This document shows positions 58,811 to 63,954 of a DNA stretch of 63,954 nucleotides, piece by piece. Numbering within the stretch: the first letter of the stretch is position 1; each line of letters starts with the position of its first letter. The stretch comes from a virus: the IMG/VR virus record IMGVR_UViG_3300004154_000014, positions 1 through 63,954 of that record; one strand, given 5' to 3'. The notes under the pieces were generated by a model. It was not told where the DNA came from. It worked only from the letters and a program-made list of their open reading frames with translations, and searched no databases. Made by a program: the position numbers and the translations under genes.

Positions 58811-59147
58811 ACCACTCAGCGCTCGCGCAAACGCAAAACCTACCCTGGACCAGGACAAGCTGGAGAAGCTGACTACCGAGCTGGTCGACCGGCCTTTCGG
58901 CGGAGAGGTAAGCCAGAAGGAAAATTCCCTGGTCCTCGAGGTCAAGTCCGAGGCCTCGGCTCCAGAACAAAAGACGGAGAAGCCGGCACGGGTCAAGCGC
59001 CGATCGATCACCATCAGCCTTCCCGAATCGCAGATCGTTGCGCTGGAATATGCGGCTGTAGAGAACAAATATGCCGCCGGCAATGAGCCGTCCACCGTCA
59101 GCGCCATCATTTCGAAAGCATTGACCGACGCTGGCTACAAACCATGA
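58803..59147 (+). CDS. ParB/ParG-like centromere-binding protein (ribbon-helix-helix)
   Basis: 114 residues overlapping parA. The N-terminal 60 residues are flexible and charged. Residues 65-112 (KRRSITISLPESQIVALEYA, then STVSAIISKALTDAGY) give the strand and two helices of a ribbon-helix-helix dimer. This is the architecture of ParG-type partners of short ParA proteins: the tail stimulates the ATPase and the fold binds the repeats. Its stop codon lies inside a further exact repeat copy (59143-59153). Family named by architecture and operon position. Confidence 0.75.
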   Translation: MVKPLSARANAKPTLDQDKLEKLTTELVDRPFGGEVSQKENSLVLEVKSEASAPEQKTEKPARVKRRSITISLPESQIVALEYAAVENKYAAGNEPSTVSAIISKALTDAGYKP

Positions 59148-59153
59148 ACCATG
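59143..59153 (+). repeat. Fifth exact CATGAACCATG copy, downstream of parB-like gene
   Basis: It spans the stop codon of the ribbon-helix-helix gene, in the same orientation as the copy at 57897. So the partition operon is bracketed by copies of its presumed binding site. Confidence 0.8.
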
Positions 59154-59224
59154 AATTACGGTATCGTGATCTACCAGAACAGGAACCATTAGAGTTTTTC
59201 TAGTACACCTGGCCGTACCGCCCG

Positions 59225-59248
59225 AGCCCGCCCCGCGCGGGCTTTTTT
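59225..59248 (+). terminator. Intrinsic terminator of the partition operon
   Basis: AGCCCGC/GCGGGCT stem with a 5-base loop and TTTTTT. Confidence 0.9.
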
Positions 59249-59295
59249 GCGCCCCGCGGCGTCTCCCCTGGGATAACGCCGGCTTATCAATTCTT

Positions 59296-59354
59296 AGCGC
59301 CAGCTATGAGCTGGCGCTTTGCTATCTGTATTTCGTACTGTGGTACGTACCACA
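59296..59354. promoter_or_regulatory. Hairpin and 16-bp palindrome (operator candidates)
   Basis: A perfect 10-bp hairpin with loop ATG lies at 59296-59318. A perfect 16-base palindrome (TGTGGTACGTACCACA) lies at 59339-59354. They are in the 261-base gap between the partition terminator and the next gene, so they probably control the following unit. The palindrome has the form of a dimeric repressor site. Confidence 0.5.
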
Positions 59355-59408
59355 TACCAATTACATACCGAATCGTCCCTGACTTATATCAAGTGGAGAA
59401 CCCTAGCC

Positions 59409-59873
59409 ATGGGCTACACCCATTATTACGACCAGCAGCGCACCGTCCCGCCCGAGCAATGGACGCTGATCTGCGACGGCTTTCGTCAGCTACTGGTCTT
59501 CTCGCTGCTGGAAGGCAAAACCCTGCCCATCCAACGCGAGCTGGACAATCCTTCCCCCGCGGAAATCGATGAAGAGATAATCGCCTTCAACGGGATCGGC
59601 AATGATGGGCATGAAACCATGGTGCTGCGACGCCAGCTCGTAGCGTTTGCCGGGAACGCCGGCCCCCCCTCTATCCATAACTTCCAGTGCTGCAAGACCA
59701 ACCGCAAACCCTACGACCTGGCAGTCACCGCCCTGCTGGTGATCGCCGACTACTATTCCCCGTGCAGCTGGGAAATTTCCAGCGACGGTGGATCGGAGGG
59801 CTTCAACGAGGCTCTTGCCATGGTCCTGGGAATGCTCCCCAATGTTCACAACCCCCACAGGATTAGCACATGA
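59409..59873 (+). CDS. Conserved phage protein opening MGYTHYYDQ, 154 aa
   Basis: ATG 59409; an in-frame extension upstream lacks a good site. The opening GYTHYY and the later HETMVLRRQ, FQCCKTNRKPYDLAVTALL and ISSDGGSEGFNEA are features of a small phage family of unknown function that I recognise only as hypothetical. GGAGAACCC precedes the start. It overlaps the next gene by four bases. Confidence 0.65.
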   Translation: MGYTHYYDQQRTVPPEQWTLICDGFRQLLVFSLLEGKTLPIQRELDNPSPAEIDEEIIAFNGIGNDGHETMVLRRQLVAFAGNAGPPSIHNFQCCKTNRKPYDLAVTALLVIADYYSPCSWEISSDGGSEGFNEALAMVLGMLPNVHNPHRIST

Positions 59874-60088
59874 ACCTGGTTTGCTCAGTCAAGGAAGACG
59901 ACAACCTCTTCTCACTGGATGAATTCCGCGAAGGTTGTCTCAATGGATTATTCATCGACGACGACGGCACTGGCTATTACAGCAATGGCGTAGAATACCA
60001 AACCGAACAGTCGGCCCAGCCCGGCTCGATCTGTCGCGGTGAACATGCCCCCACCTGGGCCACCCATGTGGTCTGGTTCAACAACTGA
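59870..60088 (+). CDS. Small acidic protein, 72 aa
   Basis: ATGA overlap with the previous gene. Acidic (VKEDDNLFSLDEF, FIDDDGTGYY), with two cysteines and Trp residues near the end. Not recognised. Coupled expression suggests a joint function with the MGYTHYY protein. Confidence 0.6.
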   Translation: MNLVCSVKEDDNLFSLDEFREGCLNGLFIDDDGTGYYSNGVEYQTEQSAQPGSICRGEHAPTWATHVVWFNN

Positions 60089-60141
60089 TACTTCCTGCAC
60101 CCAGCAGACAGGTGTTGCAGGAATTCTTCAAGGAACTTCCG

Positions 60142-60312
60142 ATGACTGCCCTGCAGCGCCTGGCTCTCAACGAGTTGATCAATGCCATCAAGTTGGCCTC
60201 GATCAGCCATGCCTGGAATTTTATGCCCGAAGAACGCCAGCATGAACTTCTCAGGCTTCTTCCGGTGATTCAGACCGAACTCGACAAACCCGAAGAAACT
60301 GTCGAAAGTTGA
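60142..60312 (+). CDS. Small helical protein, 56 aa
   Basis: ATG 60142 after AAGGAACTT; a TTG at 60112 could add ten residues. LQRLALNELINAIKLASISH and RQHELLRLLPVIQTELDK form two amphipathic helices. Not recognised. Confidence 0.5.
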   Translation: MTALQRLALNELINAIKLASISHAWNFMPEERQHELLRLLPVIQTELDKPEETVES

Positions 60313-60347
60313 CACTTGCCTGTTTAACTGCTTGTCCTCTTCTTATA

Positions 60348-60380
60348 CACTTCGCGGCGACTACCATAAACCGCGAGGTG
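60348..60380 (+). promoter_or_regulatory. Stem-loop before the gene at 60387
   Basis: CACTTCGCGG pairs with CCGCGAGGTG (10 bp, one G-T) around a 13-base loop. The ribosome-site purines (GAGGTG) are inside the stem, so the structure could limit translation of the next gene. Confidence 0.4.
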
Positions 60381-60386
60381 TTTGTT

Positions 60387-60590
60387 ATGGCGCTCCCCTA
60401 TATCACCGACAACGTAATCGTAGGCAATGGCGAAGTTGTAGCACGACCGACCCAGCAAGGCCTCTGTTACATCCTGCCGGGTAAGGGAGAAACGTATGAT
60501 CGGCAGGAAGCCGTTGCCCATGCTACCCAACTCGATCAACTGATCAGCCGTAACTTGCACAAGTACAACCGCAGACTTTTTCGTCGTTGA
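60387..60590 (+). CDS. Small protein, 67 aa
   Basis: ATG 60387. Predicted beta-hairpins (YITDNVIVGNGEVVARPTQQ) followed by a basic helix ending HKYNRRLFRR. The basic tail could contact nucleic acid. Not recognised. Confidence 0.55.
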   Translation: MALPYITDNVIVGNGEVVARPTQQGLCYILPGKGETYDRQEAVAHATQLDQLISRNLHKYNRRLFRR

Positions 60591-60641
60591 ACCGGCAGTT
60601 CCCTACAATGGGTCATCTGCCAACTACGAAGGAGTCTCCCC

Positions 60642-60959
60642 ATGCCCTGGGGTAACAATCCGGATTTTCTCAGCCTACTTGGCGCCTTCCTCATCAGTTT
60701 GATTTCCGGCTTCATTTCGATTGCCCAGCGAATTGCCCGTGGGTATCAGGCGAATATTCTCTGGGTCGCCTCGGAGTTTCTCGCTGCAATTCTCTGCGGT
60801 TATTTGATGTGGGATGTTTATCCGATCGTCGCCCCCACGCTGCCCAATTGGGCCACCTTGCCGGTCATGGTGGCCCTGGCTTCCCATGTTGGTGGTCGCT
60901 CGTTCCAGGTGCTTGAGCTGGCTATTCTCAAGCGGTATCGTACCGATACATCTGTTTAA
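60642..60959 (+). CDS. Holin-like membrane protein, 105 aa
   Basis: Three hydrophobic segments: about residues 9-27, 40-58 and 68-84, with a cytoplasmic charged loop RIARGY. The third ends ALASHVGGRSFQVLE, a feature I associate with LydA-like holins. AAGGAGTCTCC precedes the start. No endolysin is seen next to it, so a lysis role is likely but not proven. Confidence 0.65.
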   Translation: MPWGNNPDFLSLLGAFLISLISGFISIAQRIARGYQANILWVASEFLAAILCGYLMWDVYPIVAPTLPNWATLPVMVALASHVGGRSFQVLELAILKRYRTDTSV

Positions 60960-60979
60960 TCCGTTGTTTCTTCCTAGAT

Positions 60980-61014
60980 CCGCCTGTCCCTCGTGGCCAG
61001 GCGGTTTTTTTTTT
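60980..61014 (+). terminator. Intrinsic terminator
   Basis: CCGCCTG/CAGGCGG stem with a loop of about 11 bases and a run of ten T. Confidence 0.9.
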
Positions 61015-61030
61015 GCCCGAGGAAATTCCC

Positions 61031-61282
61031 ATGATGCTGACTCCCCGGCAGGTCGAGTGCTGCCTGTGTTTCCGCGAGCGTGCCCTGCGCTGTGCTGCCA
61101 GCCAGGACGAGCTGCACCGTGCCTTCTACTTCGCCCTCGACGACATCGACCAGGCCTACCGCCTGGGTGCTATCAGCGCCCTCGAGCGCCACACCTACAC
61201 CTTCCACCTGAGCCGGCTCAACCGTGCCCGCCGGGCTGCCTTCGACCCCTGTTCCACCCCCCAGGAGAAAACCCCATGCTGA
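61031..61282 (+). CDS. Small helical protein, 83 aa
   Basis: Start chosen at 61031 (MMLTPRQVECC); GAGGAAATT lies upstream. Helical, Arg/Ala-rich, with two adjacent cysteines (ECCLCF). Overlaps the next gene by seven bases. Not recognised. Confidence 0.6.
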   Translation: MMLTPRQVECCLCFRERALRCAASQDELHRAFYFALDDIDQAYRLGAISALERHTYTFHLSRLNRARRAAFDPCSTPQEKTPC

Positions 61283-61653
61283 AAGCCCTGCTGTCCCTCT
61301 TCAAGCGCAAGAAACCCACACCCGCTGCTAAGCCCCAGGCCACCCCCAGCGGACGCCGTGAGCCCCGGCTGGGTACTACTCGCGTAGGCCACCAGCGCAA
61401 GGACCAGGCACCGGTCTTCGACGATCCCTTCACCAACCCAGCCCATCAGCTGAATCCCCAGAGTCTGGCGCTCCAGGCTCACACCCTCAACGCCCTGACC
61501 GACGATGAGCCGGCACGCCGCAGTCACTCCCCCGCTCCTTGCCACGGCAGCGTTTACGGTGGAGGCAGCTACGGCAGCTCTGATTCGAGTAGCAGTTCAT
61601 CCTCCAGCGACAGTGGTTCCAGCTGCTCGGGCGGAAGTTCGAGCTGCGACTGA
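61276..61653 (+). CDS. Serine-rich-tailed protein, 125 aa
   Basis: ATG 61276 after AGGAGAAAA. A hydrophobic-basic start (MLKALLSLFKRKKPTPAAKP), a basic middle, and a C-terminal 35 residues made almost only of Ser, Gly and Asp with two Cys. This resembles small phage proteins with a repeated Ser tail that I know only as uncharacterised. The tail will be disordered. It lies just upstream of the alginate lyase gene. Confidence 0.55.
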   Translation: MLKALLSLFKRKKPTPAAKPQATPSGRREPRLGTTRVGHQRKDQAPVFDDPFTNPAHQLNPQSLALQAHTLNALTDDEPARRSHSPAPCHGSVYGGGSYGSSDSSSSSSSSDSGSSCSGGSSSCD

Positions 61654-61689
61654 CCTATTTCACCTTCCACCTCTAAACCAGGAATCACC

Positions 61690-62385
61690 ATGCCCCTCAA
61701 TAGCCTGATCGAGCTGCACAAGTTCAACTTCACCGGTAGCGAAGTCGATACCGACGGCTTCGCCAAGACCCATTGGAATCCGAAGGTTCTGCCCAACGGC
61801 AACCTGGAGGAAACCCCCGAAGGCACCCTGGAACTCTGGGCGCCGACCAAGGGCGCCACCACCCCGGGCTCGAAGAAGACCCGCTCGGAATTCCGTGAAG
61901 TCCAGGAAGGTGTCGAGGACGAATTCAACTGGCAGATTGGCCAGTTCGACCAGTTCCTCAAGGTCACCCTGTTGATCGAGAAGGTCACCCCCGGCGGGCG
62001 GGTGTGTATCGGCCAGGTGCATGTCATCGACAACGACCGTCCACCGATCAAGATCGTGGTGGATGCCAACACCCGCAAGCTGCGGCTGATGTACCGCACC
62101 ACCTTCAATCAGCCGACCGATGTCGGCGAGACCCTGCTGGCCAACCTCGACCTGAGCAAAGCGATCGCCTACTCGCTGCACGTCACCCCTGGCGGAACGG
62201 TCTCGGTCAGCGTCTCCAACAATGGCGTCAGCGCCACCCTTGCCAAGCAGCTCGATGGCAGCTGGGCTTACCGCTGGCTATACTTCAAGGCCGGGATCTA
62301 CAACCAGGACGAGGCCACCGCCGATACCCTGGAAGAGTACGGCACCCATGCCTACCTGACCCGCCTGCTGATTACCCGCACCTGA
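61690..62385 (+). CDS. Alginate lyase, polysaccharide lyase family 7
   Basis: 231 residues, one PL7 jelly-roll domain. All three family signatures are present: R65-SEF-R69, Q109-V-H111, and Y198-FKAGIYNQ at 198-206. H111 and Y204 are the expected catalytic acid/base residues and R65/Q109 bind the uronate. It cleaves alginate by beta-elimination. There is no signal peptide or virion-anchoring domain, so it would be released at lysis, or attached by an unseen partner. CAGGAATC precedes the start. It would help phage spread through alginate-coated cells, which points to an alginate-producing host. Confidence 0.85.
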   Translation: MPLNSLIELHKFNFTGSEVDTDGFAKTHWNPKVLPNGNLEETPEGTLELWAPTKGATTPGSKKTRSEFREVQEGVEDEFNWQIGQFDQFLKVTLLIEKVTPGGRVCIGQVHVIDNDRPPIKIVVDANTRKLRLMYRTTFNQPTDVGETLLANLDLSKAIAYSLHVTPGGTVSVSVSNNGVSATLAKQLDGSWAYRWLYFKAGIYNQDEATADTLEEYGTHAYLTRLLITRT

Positions 62386-62392
62386 CCTCCAA

Positions 62393-62411
62393 GGGCCGGG
62401 GTTGCCGGCCC
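62393..62411 (+). terminator. Hairpin after alginate lyase gene
   Basis: GGGCCGG/CCGGCCC stem with a 5-base loop, eight bases after the stop. No T-run follows, so termination is uncertain. Confidence 0.45.
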
Positions 62412-62494
62412 CCATCCCTTATGTTCGCACCTGTATATTGTCTGGCTGCCGGCCCGCGCCGGCGGTGCGGCACCCTTTTGCATGGAGAAACGAT

Positions 62495-63649
62495 ATGACC
62501 AACGAAACGACAGCGCCGGCGCAGAGCCTGCACGACCAGATAATGCGCCTGCCGACTGACGCGACCAAGTTTTTCGGAGACATCGAAGAACTGCTCGCCT
62601 ACAAGGCGGGCCACCGTGACGCCTGCCACGCAGCCGCTGAGCTTGCCGCGGGGTATGAGGCTGACGCCCGGCAGGCCGCCCCGGTGGCCGTGCCTGATGA
62701 TCTGCGCGCCAAGGCGGAAAATTTCGTAGCCAGGATGCGCAAAGGCGCGGAGGGCGACCGGGCGGCAGAAAGAGAACTCGAAGGCGAAGACGCTGATGAG
62801 GCGCAGGCTTGTGCGGTTCAGGCGTACATACAAGAGGCTGCCGCTTCCATGGTCGAGCAGTTGCTCGCCGCCGCGCCGACCCCGCCCGCTGGTCCGTGGG
62901 AATTCCCATGCACCCCGCCAGCGCCGGAGACAGACGAATCCATTGCGGCTGACTGTTACGAGAGCATCGCCGACGTACTCAACACTGAGCCAGGCTGGTC
63001 GGTACTGGAGCATGTCGAGTGGATGAAGGAGCTTCTTGGGCAGGCTAGCGAGTACCTGCACGACGTACCGGAAAGCTCAGTCGGTGGCAGCGATGTAGCG
63101 GTTGAGTTGTGTCAACGAATGCGCCTTTGCCTGGCCGGTAAGGCGCCAGGATACTTGGCAGCTATCGCCCCTCCAGCGCCGACCCCGCCAGGGCAGCCGG
63201 CCGCCCCCGTGGACGTGCCGGATGAGCGTGAAGCGTTCGAGCAGTGGGTCGATAGCTACGGATGGCCGATCCAGCGGAGGTCCGATGGTGACACCCGATA
63301 TTATGAGGACCCGACCACCCAACTGGGCTGGGAGGCGTGGAAAGCCCGCGCCCTACTCGCCGCAGCGCCGACCCCGCCCGAGCATACCAAGGTGCAGAAG
63401 TGCGGCTGCACGATGCGCGAGAAACTAGTCGGCGACGGCTGCCACGTCTGCAATCCTGGGCGTGCTGCGGATTTACAAGCCGAGCAGCCCGAATGCGGAT
63501 GCTGCGGGAAGACAGGTCCGTGCGATCTGGACTGCGATGCTGTCGAGAGTGTGCCGCGGGAGCTGCTGTTCAGGATCACTCGAAATGGCGGAGTCGATAC
63601 CCTGCTGGCTATAGATGAACTGCGCGACCTGCTTGGGGGTGGCGCATGA
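62495..63649 (+). CDS. Ea22/Ead-like accessory protein, 384 aa
   Basis: ATG 62495 after GGAGAAACG. A mosaic of short domains separated by Ala/Pro linkers (AAAPTPPAG, APPAPTPPGQPA, AAAPTPPEH). The unit EAFEQWVDSYGWP ... TQLGWEAWKARA is the one shared by Ea22-like proteins of temperate Pseudomonas and Burkholderia phages. The C-terminal part has two cysteine clusters (KCGCTMREK ... GCHVC and CGCCGKTGPCDLDC) that could bind zinc. This gene type is typical of temperate phages and is presumably acquired. Function unknown. Confidence 0.7.
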   Translation: MTNETTAPAQSLHDQIMRLPTDATKFFGDIEELLAYKAGHRDACHAAAELAAGYEADARQAAPVAVPDDLRAKAENFVARMRKGAEGDRAAERELEGEDADEAQACAVQAYIQEAAASMVEQLLAAAPTPPAGPWEFPCTPPAPETDESIAADCYESIADVLNTEPGWSVLEHVEWMKELLGQASEYLHDVPESSVGGSDVAVELCQRMRLCLAGKAPGYLAAIAPPAPTPPGQPAAPVDVPDEREAFEQWVDSYGWPIQRRSDGDTRYYEDPTTQLGWEAWKARALLAAAPTPPEHTKVQKCGCTMREKLVGDGCHVCNPGRAADLQAEQPECGCCGKTGPCDLDCDAVESVPRELLFRITRNGGVDTLLAIDELRDLLGGGA

Positions 63650-63954
63650 GCGAGGCAGTGAAGCGGTTCATATGGCGTGCGCCAATCTATGAGGCGTCTA
63701 CCGAGATGACCGACCTTTATCCTGATGGCATTCAATATGTCCTCGCCACCGACCACGACCGCATCGTCGCGGAGCTGCACGCTCAAATAGAGCGGGAGGT
63801 GAGTGCGACGAACGCAGAGTGCAATGACTGGGCACGAGAGCACGTAATGCGCATGCAGGTGATGGATGAACGCGATGCCCTGCGCGCCGAGGTCGAGCGG
63901 CTGCGGAAGGATGCGGAGCGGTATCGGTGGCTGCGCGATCATGGGGCAACTGCG
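63646..63954 (+). CDS. Coiled-coil phage protein, 3' truncated by window
   Basis: It overlaps the previous gene (ATGA at 63646) and remains open to the window end, with 103 codons visible. RFIWRAPIYEASTEM is followed by LHAQIEREVSATN and a heptad-rich DERDALRAEVERLRKDAERYRWLRDHG. That last stretch is common at the end of accessory proteins in temperate Pseudomonas phages. Function unknown. Confidence 0.65.
   Translation, partial: MSEAVKRFIWRAPIYEASTEMTDLYPDGIQYVLATDHDRIVAELHAQIEREVSATNAECNDWAREHVMRMQVMDERDALRAEVERLRKDAERYRWLRDHGATA

Noticed and set aside
1-63954. tRNA genes, rRNA, CRISPR arrays or insertion sequences
   Set aside because: No cloverleaf with CCA-type acceptor, no evenly spaced direct repeats and no transposase was noticed. 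The repeats at 57860-58165 vary in spacing and orientation and lie beside parA, so they are not CRISPR. A tRNAscan run would be decisive for tRNAs.
1-63954. Integrase or CI-type repressor that would make this an integrating temperate phage
   Set aside because: No tyrosine or serine recombinase and no repressor of the usual type is encoded in the window. The persistence hypothesis therefore rests on partition and origin features only.

Overview
The window is most of the genome of a podovirus of the N4 group (Schitoviridae). Three features establish this. One is a 3,516-residue virion RNA polymerase (vRNAP, minus strand) with recognisable T7-type motifs A, B and C. The second is a split two-gene early RNA polymerase (RNAP1/RNAP2). 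The third is the N4 set of MoxR ATPase, VWA-like protein, Dda-type helicase, family A DNA polymerase, primase, SSB-type protein, gp56-type capsid, portal, gp67-like protein and terminase. The DNA is GC-rich. A PL7 alginate lyase gene and the Pseudomonas-phage flavour of several accessory proteins suggest an alginate-producing gammaproteobacterium, probably Pseudomonas, as host; this is inference. Both window ends cut genes. No endolysin or tail-appendage gene is visible, so about 10 kb of genome probably lies outside.

Layout. 1-10.2 kb (+): the end of a class II ribonucleotide reductase and its detached zinc-ribbon partner, an array of large stem-loops, a PD-(D/E)XK nuclease, primase-helicase, RecA-like ATPase, SSB-type protein, gp49/66-family protein, RuvC-like resolvase, and a winged-helix Rep-like gene followed by an origin-like intergenic region with two DnaA boxes. 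10.3-36.6 kb (-): the late module, from vRNAP through internal virion proteins, capsid, scaffold-like protein, portal, gp67-like protein and terminase to gp69-like. Two plus-strand genes, a dUTPase and a Tad1/Acb2-like signal-sponge candidate, are embedded in it. 36.6-36.96 kb: a gene-free stretch that may hold the genome terminus. 36.96-39.66 kb (+): small early genes, four of which share an 11-base upstream element. 39.66-54.5 kb (+): early RNA polymerase, regulator, MoxR/VWA module, helicase and DNA polymerase. 54.5-63.95 kb (+): accessory region with secreted proteins, a partition locus (ParA, ribbon-helix-helix partner, repeated CATGAACCATG site), a holin-like protein, alginate lyase and Ea22-like genes.

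Four points stand out. (1) A ParA-type partition locus with a centromere-like repeat array, plus a Rep/DnaA-box region, in an N4-type phage suggests a phage-plasmid lifestyle. (2) The DNA polymerase gene is split by an HNH homing endonuclease gene, and its downstream part needs a 5-base skip inside the O-helix. Identical ACT codons flank an in-frame TGA there, right after a perfect 12-bp hairpin, which recalls the T4 gene 60 ribosome bypass next to mobA. (3) A Tad1/Acb2-like protein next to a dUTPase inside the late operon is a candidate counter-defence cassette. (4) One accessory gene continues in frame past an internal amber codon.
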